Shown piece by piece: positions 9,934 through 17,861 of a stretch of DNA of 64,000 nt (the stretch's first letter is position 1; the number at the start of each line of letters is the position of its first letter). The notes under the pieces were generated by a model. The model did not search any database, was not told where the DNA came from, and saw only the letters and a program-made list of their open reading frames with translations. This stretch comes from Planctomycetia bacterium. GTDB taxonomy: Bacteria > Planctomycetota > Phycisphaerae > UBA1845 > UTPLA1. The stretch is from NCBI GenBank assembly GCA_015075745.1, contig JABTTW010000001.1, positions 806,001 to 870,000 of the forward strand, given 5' to 3'. The position numbers were made by a program, and so were the translations under genes.

Positions 9934-10833
9934 CTATTGAAGGATGCCGTCAGCCTTAATCGCGTGGCGAAGTTTGGCGATGGCCGACAACTGAATCTGC
10001 CGGACACGCTCTTTGCTGACGCACATCTTCTTGCCGACGTGTTCCAGCGTCTGACGTTTGCGGTCATCTTCGATTGGAAAACGCCTGGCCAGGACCTTCT
10101 TCTCCATATCGGTCAGTCCGGCATAGTCCAGCCGCAGGACTCGCTGCAGACGCTCCGAATAGAGCAATCGCTGGTCGGCCTTGCGCACATCCGGCGCATT
10201 GCTCGCATCGAATTCGGGATCGTACCGACCGATGATTTTGCTTCGGCGCTTTGATTCCTGCATTCCCGCCCGCGAAAAAGCGCGTATGATGGCGTTGCAG
10301 GCATAGGTGCTGAAACGAAAGCCGCGCCAAGGATCAAAGGTATCCACAGCCCGAAGCAGAGCCATCATGCCTTCACTGACCAGCTCTTCGCGCTCGATGC
10401 TGTCGAAGGAGCGGCGCCCGATGAGGTCGTACACCAGACCCAAGTTGCCCTCGGTCAGCCGCGCGCGAAGCTGGTTATATCGTAGAATCCAGCCTGAGTA
10501 GCGCCGTCGCCTCGATGCCGTCGGACCTGTATCGGCCAACCTGTACAAATGCCTGAGGCGGTAAGCGGAATAATGGAGCTGCTTGAAAAGCAACGTCTCA
10601 TCGGATGGCGTCAGCCGCCCCAATCCAAGAGCAGGGCCGGGATAATCGGCGAACAGTTTCGCTTCGATGCTGCGACGAGCCAGTTCAGGATTCATGACAT
10701 AGGGCGGCGGCTGCATCCAACTTTGCATCGCCCTGCGATCAGACCGCTTGGTCGTGACTCTCAAGGTCCGGCTATTCCATTTTCTGGACTGGCCCTCCGG
10801 TTGAGTCTTCACGGTTGAATTGGATTCTCTCAT
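9934..10833 (-). CDS. Sigma-70 family RNA polymerase sigma factor
   Basis: A 299-residue protein with region 2 (NLGLVYDLIGRR, ELVSEGMMALLRAVDTFDPWRG, FRFSTYACNAIIRA, the core-binding and -10 recognition helices) and a C-terminal region 4 (LTDMEKKVLARRF, then TLEHVGKKMCVSKERVRQIQ, the helix-turn-helix that reads the -35 element). A conserved region 3 is reduced, with a linker in its place. The frame stays open to a GTG at 10920, but that start would sit inside a terminator hairpin; the ATG at 10833 (MRESNSTVKT) is preferred and has a weak GTGGGG upstream. It is larger than ECF factors and smaller than primary sigma factors, so a group 2/3-type alternative sigma factor is likely. Its leader is unusual (see 10873-10928 and 11046-11074). 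Confidence 0.88.
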   Translation of the reverse strand: MRESNSTVKTQPEGQSRKWNSRTLRVTTKRSDRRAMQSWMQPPPYVMNPELARRSIEAKLFADYPGPALGLGRLTPSDETLLFKQLHYSAYRLRHLYRLADTGPTASRRRRYSGWILRYNQLRARLTEGNLGLVYDLIGRRSFDSIEREELVSEGMMALLRAVDTFDPWRGFRFSTYACNAIIRAFSRAGMQESKRRSKIIGRYDPEFDASNAPDVRKADQRLLYSERLQRVLRLDYAGLTDMEKKVLARRFPIEDDRKRQTLEHVGKKMCVSKERVRQIQLSAIAKLRHAIKADGILQ

Positions 10834-10872
10834 ATTGAACCCCACTTTCGAAATCGGGCTGCGCCTTCCGCA

Positions 10873-10928
10873 GAACAAAAAAAAGCCGACGTGGATAAAC
10901 GCCCGAAGGCATTCGTCCACGTCGGCTT
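10873..10928 (-). terminator. Intrinsic terminator in the leader of the sigma factor gene
   Basis: Read on the minus strand, a perfect 13-bp stem (arms 10916-10928 and 10883-10895, AAGCCGACGTGGA and its complement) with a 20-nt loop is followed at once by an eight-T run. It ends about 40 nt before the sigma factor ATG, leaving no clear room for a promoter after it, so it looks like an attenuator rather than a plain gene-end terminator. Confidence 0.8.
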
Positions 10929-11045
10929 ACTCGCTAGCGAGCCACCCGCCACGGCGGGCTGCCCTTTATCTAGTCGTCCGACGACCTCTATTCAAATTCT
11001 GACGGAGACTGCGTAAAAGCTTACGACCGCTCCGGCACCTAAAAC

Positions 11046-11074
11046 ATTATGCTTGTATTGAGCAGAAAATGCAA
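11046..11074 (-). promoter_or_regulatory. Candidate sigma-70 promoter for the sigma factor gene
   Basis: On the minus strand, TTGCAT (11069-11074) and CATAAT (11046-11051) are separated by 17 bp. That is 4/6 and 5/6 to the -35/-10 consensus. Predicted start is near 11038, giving a leader of about 205 nt that contains a CTCGCTAGCGAG palindrome, a GC-rich hairpin and the terminator. Confidence 0.5.
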
Positions 11075-11243
11075 ACAGAATTCGGCTTGCTGGCCTGCAA
11101 GACAGACGATGGCCTGTGATTTGTCAGTCCACACAGCCGAATCCACCTCCGTAGAGGCCCAATCGTGAGGAAATGGTGGAAGTCGCACAGAAGTCACAAG
11201 GAGAAACCGGAGCCGGCATGTATGCGGTGATGAGACGCATTGA

Positions 11244-11405
11244 GCCGAGTGCCTGAATGAGAATTGGTTCCGGTCGTTGGACGACGCCAGACAGAAGGTC
11301 GAGAGCTGGCGCAGACATTACGATCTTGAACGACCGCACAGCGCCCTGGGATACATGGCTCCGAGGGAATTTGCTGCGACGAGAAGCCAGGTTGGCTTGA
11401 GCTGA
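11244..11405 (+). pseudogene. IS3-family transposase C-terminal remnant
   Basis: A plus-strand open stretch of 53 codons with no start codon reads ECLNENWFRSLDDAR, VESWRQHYD, ERPHSALGYMAPREFA. This is the end of the IS3/IS911-type OrfB integrase core, including the catalytic-region Glu (RPHS...P.EFA box). A stop lies immediately upstream in frame and the rest of the element is absent. It marks an old insertion between the sigma factor leader and the NtrC-type regulator. Confidence 0.85.
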
Positions 11406-11487
11406 TGATGGTCGATTTCTCGCTCTAAGAATGGATCAACTTTTGGTACAAGCGCATGGGTTATCCGCGCAATCCTTGACATCTTCC

Positions 11488-12912
11488 TTAACTATCAGAG
11501 GCACGCGCCGGTTTTTTCAGCACTCTCCCATCCTCCAGGACATGACACACTTCTTCCTCCGGAATCATCAGCTTGCTTGCGATATGTGAAGGACTTCCAC
11601 CGAAATGGGCGGCCGCCGCGATGATGAGCCGTCGCTTGATCTGATCCAAGGTCGGGCACTCCTCATCGAAGTTAATAACGATCGGACTCGTCTGGTGTAA
11701 TGCCAGGCGGGATGTACCGGCAGATTGCATCGGTCGTAATGCAAGGTGCCTGGCCCTGATCGAGTCCTGCCCACACACGAGGACCGCACTTTCCATCGCA
11801 TGTGAGAGCTCCCTTGCGTTTCCGGGCCAGTCGTAGGCCATCAGGGCATCCATGGCTTCGGTCTCAATCCGGGGTACATCGATGCCGGAGCGCCTGGCAT
11901 GAGTTGAGAGGAATCGCTGAGCCAGTGGCGCGATATCGTCCCTTCGATCGCGCAGCGGCGGTAGGTGGATGACCGATTGCATGATGCGATGATAGAACTC
12001 GGGCATCAGCCGCTTGCCGATCATGTCCAGGGCAAGATCATGGCTGCTGGTCACCACGAATTGCAAATCGAGGTTGGTGCGGGCGCGATCGCCTTTCGCG
12101 GTCCCGGCATATCCGCTTTCGAGCAACCCGAGAAGGCGGGTCTGAGCTCGCCTGGAGAGGCCCGTTACCTCTTCCAAGAAAACGGTGCCGCTCTCTCCGA
12201 GTTCGACGATTCCCTTGCGCCCATTCTGCAGGTGCTCGGTGGCGTCGTCTGGTCCGAATAGTTCCTTTTCGATTTCATTCGCATCCGACGCCATGCAATG
12301 TGTCGAAAGAAAAGGCCCATCCCGGCGCGGACATTCGTTGTGTATCGCATGGGCCAGTTGCGACTTGCCCGTGCCGGTTTCTCCGGTGATGAGAATGACG
12401 GGGGGATCCTTGCCGGACATGACGGGCGAGGCGAGTAGCTGACGAACACGGTGTTTGATCTCGCGAATCGCCGGCGACACACCGAGGAACTCGTCAAGCG
12501 ATCCGGCGCGGCGTTCAAAGGCCCTTGCGTGTTTGACTCGATCCAGCGCGCGGCTATGGCTGACTGCCCGGTTGATGAGATAGACAAGTTCTCGCAGCTC
12601 GATGGGCTTGTTGAGGTAGTCGTAAGCGCCTTCGCGGATGGCCTCCATCGAAGTCTGGTTCGTTCCGACCGCCGTCATGATGACTACCAGCGTCCTTGGC
12701 GCGGCTGCTCGAACTCGGCGAAGGAGCGCAAGCCCGTCCATTCCCGGCAGTCTGAGATCGCTGAGGATCAGGTCGGGCGCGAGAATGACGGCGAGTTCGA
12801 GCGCAGATTCCGCGGAACCTGCATCGTAGAGATCGTGCCCTTCGGCTCGCAGTCTGTCGACGATGTTCTTGCGAAGGATTTTTTCGTCCTCGACGACCAG
12901 AATGCGTGCCAT
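11488..12912 (-). CDS. NtrC-type response regulator with degenerate sigma-54 activator loop
   Basis: A 474-residue regulator: receiver (ILVVEDE, SDLRLPGMDG with phospho-Asp near 52, then KPIELREL), a central AAA+ domain (Walker A GETGTGKSQLAHAIH) and a C-terminal Fis-like helix-turn-helix (CPTLDQIKRRLIIAAA, SHIASKLMIPEEEV). Where family members have the GAFTGA loop after ELFG, this protein reads PDDATEHLQNGRK, so the sigma-54 contact motif is missing, and Walker B is FLEEV in place of FLDEI. The R-finger region (PLRDRRDDI) and WPGNARELSH remain. It follows its kinase gene by 11 bp. It probably still binds DNA but may not open a sigma-54 promoter (inference). Confidence 0.9.
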   Translation of the reverse strand: MARILVVEDEKILRKNIVDRLRAEGHDLYDAGSAESALELAVILAPDLILSDLRLPGMDGLALLRRVRAAAPRTLVVIMTAVGTNQTSMEAIREGAYDYLNKPIELRELVYLINRAVSHSRALDRVKHARAFERRAGSLDEFLGVSPAIREIKHRVRQLLASPVMSGKDPPVILITGETGTGKSQLAHAIHNECPRRDGPFLSTHCMASDANEIEKELFGPDDATEHLQNGRKGIVELGESGTVFLEEVTGLSRRAQTRLLGLLESGYAGTAKGDRARTNLDLQFVVTSSHDLALDMIGKRLMPEFYHRIMQSVIHLPPLRDRRDDIAPLAQRFLSTHARRSGIDVPRIETEAMDALMAYDWPGNARELSHAMESAVLVCGQDSIRARHLALRPMQSAGTSRLALHQTSPIVINFDEECPTLDQIKRRLIIAAAAHFGGSPSHIASKLMIPEEEVCHVLEDGRVLKKPARASDS

Positions 12913-12923
12913 GGAAAGGCTCC

Positions 12924-14315
12924 CTAGGCGAATTGCCGGATCGACTGCCGTCCGGTGTCGGCCGGGTCGCGGTGTGGCGGCGTCTCTGCCTGGATATGCC
13001 GCGGCAACGTGACGCGAAACGTCGCGCCCGACGTTGGCGCCGGTTCGAATTCCAGCGATCCGCCCATTGAATTGACGATGCGGCGCGCCCAGGCGAGGCC
13101 GACGCCGGAGCCTCCGTCCTTGGTCGTAAAGAAGAGGTCGAAGATGTGCTTTGCCGTTCCTTGCGGAACGCCGGGGCCGGAATCGCGAACGACGACGACG
13201 ACGTGCTCCGGCGTGTGGTGAGCATGTACCTCGACGCGCCCACCCGGCGGGGTGTGGTCCAGGGCATTGGCGAACAACTCAAGAAACACTGACGCGAGCT
13301 CATCGCGATCCGCATCGGCGACCAGTCCATCGTGTCCCAGCCTGCAATCAAGCGTAATCTCGCGCTCCGCGAACCGGGAGGATAGCTCGCCGGTGATTTC
13401 CTCGACGACGCTGCTCACACAAACCGCCTTTCGACGCGGCTCCGGGGCGCGAGCAAAGTTCAGCAGACGACGGACACGGTGGCTGAGCCGCGTGCACTCC
13501 GTGAGCACGTCCTCCGCGCGATGGCGCGTGTCCGCATCCATGGCGCCCAGGTCAAGGATCAGCTCGGAGGAGCTGCGAATGGCCGCGAGGGGGTTTTGGA
13601 TGCCGTGGGCCACGCCGGTGCAGAGTTCTCCGATGACCGCCAATCGCTCGCGCCGCTCCTCCTCGACGCGCAGTCGTTCCGTCTGAAGCGCTGCGTCTGA
13701 TTGTTGCAGCCTGCGCGTGTACCAAATCATGCCTCCCAATGCTCCGATCAGGCCGACGGCCAGGATCATTTCAGCGATCCACTGCGCGGCGAGAAGGCCG
13801 GCGTGGTCGAGATGTCGTTCCGCCGCATCCGACAGGAGGGCTTCCTGTTGTCCGGCCAGGAAGCGCGCCGCCTTGCGACGATGACGATCCACCGTGGCCA
13901 GGGCGCTGGATAGATTCTCCGGTGCTTCCTGGCTCTGCTTCTCGTATCGGGCGAAGAAGGCCTCCTGCGCATGGCATAACTGGCCGACTTCGCTCCAGAA
14001 CTCCTTCATCCGCCTTTGAGACAGGCGCGATCGCGCTTTGATATCCCCGAGATCGACTTGAAATCGCCTCCACCGGGTTCGCTGGCCGGCGACATCGCCT
14101 GTCTCGCAGACATCCATCGTCGGAGCGCTCAGTTGCATCACCGCTTCGCCGAGCGCGGTCAGATCTCGCTCGCGCGCGTCGAAAACCGCGGCTTCATCGA
14201 GGAGGCTCTGAAAGCTTCCCAGCGTTCGGTTGTGCAGCCAGAGACCGGTGGCGATCACGACGGCGTCGATTGTCGCCAACAGGAAACACGCGTGATGCCA
14301 CCGGAATCTCCGCAC
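12924..14315 (-). CDS. Sensor histidine kinase (NtrB-like, membrane)
   Basis: A 463-residue kinase that starts at GTG 14315 with TAGGAG just upstream. It has a first membrane helix (CFLLATIDAVVIATGLWL), a periplasmic helical region of about 130 residues, a second helix (AEMILAVGLIGALGGMIWY), a HisKA box GVAHGIQNPLAAIRSS (His near 237) and an HATPase with ELFANALDHT, DSGPGVP and GSGVGLAWA. It is closely similar in plan to the kinase at 31497-32987, including the ERRERLA.IGELCT.VAHGI.NPLAAIRSS core. It precedes and presumably phosphorylates the regulator at 11488-12912. The two kinase-regulator pairs look like paralogues. Confidence 0.9.
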   Translation of the reverse strand: MRRFRWHHACFLLATIDAVVIATGLWLHNRTLGSFQSLLDEAAVFDARERDLTALGEAVMQLSAPTMDVCETGDVAGQRTRWRRFQVDLGDIKARSRLSQRRMKEFWSEVGQLCHAQEAFFARYEKQSQEAPENLSSALATVDRHRRKAARFLAGQQEALLSDAAERHLDHAGLLAAQWIAEMILAVGLIGALGGMIWYTRRLQQSDAALQTERLRVEEERRERLAVIGELCTGVAHGIQNPLAAIRSSSELILDLGAMDADTRHRAEDVLTECTRLSHRVRRLLNFARAPEPRRKAVCVSSVVEEITGELSSRFAEREITLDCRLGHDGLVADADRDELASVFLELFANALDHTPPGGRVEVHAHHTPEHVVVVVRDSGPGVPQGTAKHIFDLFFTTKDGGSGVGLAWARRIVNSMGGSLEFEPAPTSGATFRVTLPRHIQAETPPHRDPADTGRQSIRQFA

Positions 14316-14353
14316 GACACTCCTACTGCCTCAATGCGAGGCGGATTGTGCAG

Positions 14354-14917
14354 TTATTGTCCTAAGAGGCCTGACGCCGGCCCGACCTGAACGCTTGTGC
14401 CGACTTCCAGTTCCGTCGGGAGGCTGTTGGGCCAAGGAAGATGACCCGGCTCGATGTGGGTATCGAACTCAAGTTCGCCCTGACCGAGCGCGCCGATCGT
14501 AAGTTGGCCGATGAAGATTCCGCCCACCGACACGTCATGCAAGGTGCCGACGGCGGCGTCTTCCAGTTCAACGCTTAGTCTTCGCCGGGAACCATCCTTG
14601 CGATACTCTGCATCACCATGCGCCGCGGTTGAGCCGGTCAATTCAGCGTTGATGCGAAGGCTGTTGTTACCACCGCCGCCGTTGTCGTCGATGCCGTTGG
14701 ATTCGGCGTCATCGTCGATGCCGTTGGAGTTTGCGTCGTCAAAGCCGTCGGTGTTCGCATCGTCCACCCCATTTGTGCCGATGTCGTCGCCCGCCGAGCC
14801 TTGCTGGAATACGACATTGATCAGCGCGTTGAGGTCGCAACCGTTGGATTGCCCGAGCAGCCCGACGGTGCAAATGGAAAGTGCCGCCCACATTGTCACT
14901 GTGTGTACGCTGGTCAT
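14354..14917 (-). CDS. Exported protein with Asp/Asn-rich repeats, function unknown
   Basis: A 187-residue protein with a signal sequence (MTSVHTVTMWAALSICTVGLLG) ending in SNGC, a possible but imperfect lipobox. Residues about 45-80 are short repeats of the NGIDD / DGFDDAN type, similar to calcium-binding thrombospondin type-3 or dockerin-like loops. The C-terminal half (about 85-187) is beta-rich without a family I recognise. A Shine-Dalgarno AAGGA is 9 nt before the ATG. It lies just upstream of the kinase pair on the same strand and may be an extracellular or surface protein. Confidence 0.7.
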   Translation of the reverse strand: MTSVHTVTMWAALSICTVGLLGQSNGCDLNALINVVFQQGSAGDDIGTNGVDDANTDGFDDANSNGIDDDAESNGIDDNGGGGNNSLRINAELTGSTAAHGDAEYRKDGSRRRLSVELEDAAVGTLHDVSVGGIFIGQLTIGALGQGELEFDTHIEPGHLPWPNSLPTELEVGTSVQVGPASGLLGQ

Positions 14918-15026
14918 TTCTTCGTTCCTTTTTGTAAATAGTCCCGATCAGCTTCGTCGCATCACGCGCGGCGAAGCACCCTACGCATTCAATTTCTTCG
15001 CCATCCTCCCCACATGGCCGTGCTGC

Positions 15027-15713
15027 TTATGGCTTGCACTTGCCACAGGGGGCCCAACCTTTGTCGAAGGCCGCGGCGGTTCCGGTTATCTCGATGCGTT
15101 CGTTGCCCGACTCGACGAGTTTGGAGCAGTCGGGCCGATGGAACGTGCCGCGGTCCGGTTCGCCGATGATGGTCCCTTCAGCGGACGGTGAGACCCACCG
15201 CCATATCCCGAGCAAATTCAATTGAGCCTCACGCTGCGCGGCAAGCAGCTCTTCGGCGAACTGTCGCTCACCCGCACGAAGCTTTACGAACGCCAGCCCG
15301 TCGCGAACCAGACGCTCATTGATGAAGGTGTCGTTGGCATAGATGTAGGCGTGGATACGTCCCTTTTCGTCGACGACACTCTCATCGAATCGCAGCCGCA
15401 CGCCCTCATCCTCGATCCACTTGTTCAATACCTCGCGCGATTTTTCGGCATTGGGCTCGTCGTCGTAGGGCAGGCGGATGGCGGCGAACTCGACATCCCG
15501 CCCGTCCTTGAGCTTGAGTCGATCACCGCTTAATCGTCGGACTTCACCGCCGGCTGCGCGATGGTTGATCTTTGGCGTTGCCACGATGCCCTGGACGCCG
15601 AAGGCGACGGCCAACCCGGCCAGCGCGATCATGGCTGCGCCGCCGACCCAGGCCTTGGGGCCGCTGAGGATCGACTCCGACCTGGCCCGCGTGAATTCGC
15701 TTTGCTTGGTCAT
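15027..15713 (-). CDS. Membrane-anchored thermonuclease-fold protein with C-terminal Zn-ribbon
   Basis: A 228-residue protein. It has one membrane helix (AWVGGAAMIALAGLAVAFGV), then a staphylococcal nuclease-like OB fold (GDRLKLKDGRDVEFAAIRLPYDDEPNAEKS, EDEGVRLRF, GRIHAYIYANDTFINERLVRDGLAFV) and a C-terminal Ada-like metal motif (FHRPDCSKL ... GWAPCGKCKP). The Arg/Glu catalytic set of SNase is only partly present (R in AAIRLP, E in NERLV), so nuclease activity is uncertain. The ATG at 15713 has GGGAG 7 nt upstream; an earlier start at 15731 would overlap the upstream pseudopilin gene. It is the last gene of the minus-strand glycan/export train. Confidence 0.82.
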   Translation of the reverse strand: MTKQSEFTRARSESILSGPKAWVGGAAMIALAGLAVAFGVQGIVATPKINHRAAGGEVRRLSGDRLKLKDGRDVEFAAIRLPYDDEPNAEKSREVLNKWIEDEGVRLRFDESVVDEKGRIHAYIYANDTFINERLVRDGLAFVKLRAGERQFAEELLAAQREAQLNLLGIWRWVSPSAEGTIIGEPDRGTFHRPDCSKLVESGNERIEITGTAAAFDKGWAPCGKCKP

Positions 15714-15717
15714 CAGA

Positions 15718-16443
15718 TTACTCCCGGGCATCCAGCTTCTTCCAAATCTGCATCATGGTCGGGTTATCGATGAGCGAAGTCGGAAGCGTCATTTCGTTAT
15801 CAATGAGCCGCTCGAAGGCCTGAACGAATCGAGCGTGACCGTCGGCATAGACGACGTTGACGCCGTTCTTGTGACCTTTCTCGGAGACGTAATCCGGCGC
15901 ATGGAGGAGGTCTGCGTAAAGCGCCGTTGAGGCGGGAAGCTGCGTCACGTCCAACCCGGTGATCATCGGGCGACGACCAAATCCCGCTCGCGTATCGAGC
16001 AACTCCTGAATGGGCCAGGGGTTCACATAGGTCTTGAATTGGTGATGAGGCGAGGATTGCACCGGGCAGAAGAGAACCTGCATATCGGGGATGAGATTCT
16101 TCAAGACGAAGGGGCCGAAGTTGTGGTCCAGATCGCGACCATCCCAGATGATGTAGTTGTACTGCCAGTGTCCGTCCGACGGTTCGTTGTTGAGAGACGG
16201 AAAGAACTTATCTGATTGGAGATAGTAGAATGCGGCGTTGCCGACCTCTCTGAGTCGCACGGCGCACGTGGTTCGACGACCGACCTGGCGGGCCCGTGCC
16301 AGAACGGGGAGCAGAATGCCGATCAGGGTGGCAATGATGCTGACGACAACGAGCAGCTCGATGAGTGTGAATGCGCGGCGTGGAATGAAGCGATGGGCAT
16401 CGCAAGACCGACGGCGATTCAGATGTTTGGGTAGTGGATTCAT
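15718..16443 (-). CDS. Pseudopilin-like protein (prepilin cleavage leader, DUF1559-like)
   Basis: A 241-residue protein. After a basic leader (RFIPRRA) the sequence FTLIELLVVVSIIATLIG is a type IV prepilin cleavage/methylation signal plus hydrophobic helix. The globular part has short Trp/Asn motifs (HWQYNYIIWDGRD) and a late NVVYADGHARFV, the DGH signature of the planctomycete DUF1559 group. ATG 16443 has GAGGTG 6 nt upstream; a GTG at 16452 would overlap the upstream kinase gene. These proteins are thought to be exported by a type II-like system. Its role here, next to glycan export genes, is unknown. Confidence 0.85.
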   Translation of the reverse strand: MNPLPKHLNRRRSCDAHRFIPRRAFTLIELLVVVSIIATLIGILLPVLARARQVGRRTTCAVRLREVGNAAFYYLQSDKFFPSLNNEPSDGHWQYNYIIWDGRDLDHNFGPFVLKNLIPDMQVLFCPVQSSPHHQFKTYVNPWPIQELLDTRAGFGRRPMITGLDVTQLPASTALYADLLHAPDYVSEKGHKNGVNVVYADGHARFVQAFERLIDNEMTLPTSLIDNPTMMQIWKKLDARE

Positions 16444-17855
16444 GATGAACACCTCGATTCACTGGGGATGCCCGCATCGCGCAGGTGGGCCAGCAGGCGT
16501 TTTGGTGACGTCCGGCGAAATGCGTCGGCGATGTCGTGCAAGCGTTGGGCCTGGCGTCTCGTCCCCGTTCTCAATCCGTGAATGATTCCGACCCTGAGCA
16601 ACGAGCTGACGAGGTAAAAGCGCATGCGCGCGGCATCCATGACTGCGGACCGTCGAGTTCTCTTTCGAGCAGTCCGACATTTCTCATAGCTTTCCAGAAA
16701 ACAGGCCGCAGCCTCGACCCACATCGCCCGGGGACGTCCATCACGGACTGAATCCCAGATCAGGTGCCCGATGAAGTTGCCGACATCCTGCTCCGCATCG
16801 CCGCGGGCGGCCGTGTCAAAATCGACAATCGCCCATCCCTGACGGGTCGGCAGAAGTTGGCTGTCGTAGAAGTCGCGATGAATGAGGGAGCCTGAAGATC
16901 GCGGCAATCGATGTCGCCATTTGCGCAAGTCAATCCAGATGCGCTTGGCTCGGGCATCGATTCGGCCCGCGAGCGCCCCCAATTCCACCCAGCGTGCTGT
17001 AGCCATCAATTCATCTGACGGTGTAAATGTGGACAGCTTGCCCGGTGAAAGGTCATGGAGGGTTGCGAGGACATTGCCGGCCGCCTGGGCAAGTTGGATC
17101 GGGCCGGCCGAACGACCCTCACGCGACTCGGGCGCAAGGACCCCCTCGAAGAGGACCATGTTCCAATCGTGCCAGACGGTTAGCACTCTGGGAATCGAGA
17201 GCTCCGCCGCGCCGCGCCGCGCCAAGTCGCTGCGTGCCTGACGAATTATCTGGGGCGTCCGTATCGCCTGGCCGTTGCGATAGATCTTTCCGACCACGAA
17301 GGGGCCATTTGGCGCGTTTTTGCGACGATATCGAAGGACACATCGACGTCGCGGCCGGTAGTTCAGGCAGTCACATTCCCAGGCATTCGTCCTGCCGAGA
17401 ATTCGGGCGACGATCCCGCTGGTCAGTCGCTCCTTCATTCGAGGTCCGGCGGCCGCCTCGACAATGCCGCTTAGAGACGCGTCTTGATCCGGCGTGTTTA
17501 GCACGAGATCGGCGCCTTCAACACAGCAATCCAAGTCGAGAAAAGGGAACGGGCCGGACTTCGCCAAGCGAATGTTATTCTTCGATTTTTTTGGAGATGA
17601 CGATCGCGATCCGGCGTAGATGCTGCCGGAGGTCGTTGTCCCCCGCCGCGTGCCTTCTACGCAGATATCCCATTGGACCCCAACCCCGCCGCCTTTCGAT
17701 GGGAAGACGCGCGCGACCGACAAAGATGCCGGCGAAGTGCCCGCGGGCCAACTTACGACTTGACGCAGCAGGCGCAGCGCCTCGGTGGGGTCGATCAGTC
17801 GGCGAATGAGCCGCGACTGACTTTGGTCAACAGGTTTTTCGTGAAGGTCTGTCAT
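16440..17855 (-). CDS. APH-like phosphotransferase (aminoglycoside/choline kinase fold) 1
   Basis: A 471-residue protein. The C-terminal half carries the APH/choline kinase catalytic loop LIHRDFYDSQLL followed by WAIVDFDTAARGDAEQDVGNFIGHL, i.e. HxDxxxxQ and the IVDFD metal-binding Asp. The N-terminal 250 residues contain a divergent N-lobe (CVLRYRR, FVVGKIYRNG gives the ATP Lys). The ATG is 6 bp after the stop of a second kinase of the same family; the stop overlaps the start of the pseudopilin gene (ATGA). Both kinases sit between an ABC exporter and glycosyltransferases, so they may phosphorylate a sugar or lipid-linked glycan rather than an antibiotic (inference). Confidence 0.85.
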   Translation of the reverse strand: MTDLHEKPVDQSQSRLIRRLIDPTEALRLLRQVVSWPAGTSPASLSVARVFPSKGGGVGVQWDICVEGTRRGTTTSGSIYAGSRSSSPKKSKNNIRLAKSGPFPFLDLDCCVEGADLVLNTPDQDASLSGIVEAAAGPRMKERLTSGIVARILGRTNAWECDCLNYRPRRRCVLRYRRKNAPNGPFVVGKIYRNGQAIRTPQIIRQARSDLARRGAAELSIPRVLTVWHDWNMVLFEGVLAPESREGRSAGPIQLAQAAGNVLATLHDLSPGKLSTFTPSDELMATARWVELGALAGRIDARAKRIWIDLRKWRHRLPRSSGSLIHRDFYDSQLLPTRQGWAIVDFDTAARGDAEQDVGNFIGHLIWDSVRDGRPRAMWVEAAACFLESYEKCRTARKRTRRSAVMDAARMRFYLVSSLLRVGIIHGLRTGTRRQAQRLHDIADAFRRTSPKRLLAHLRDAGIPSESRCSS

Positions 17856-17861
17856 CCCTAC

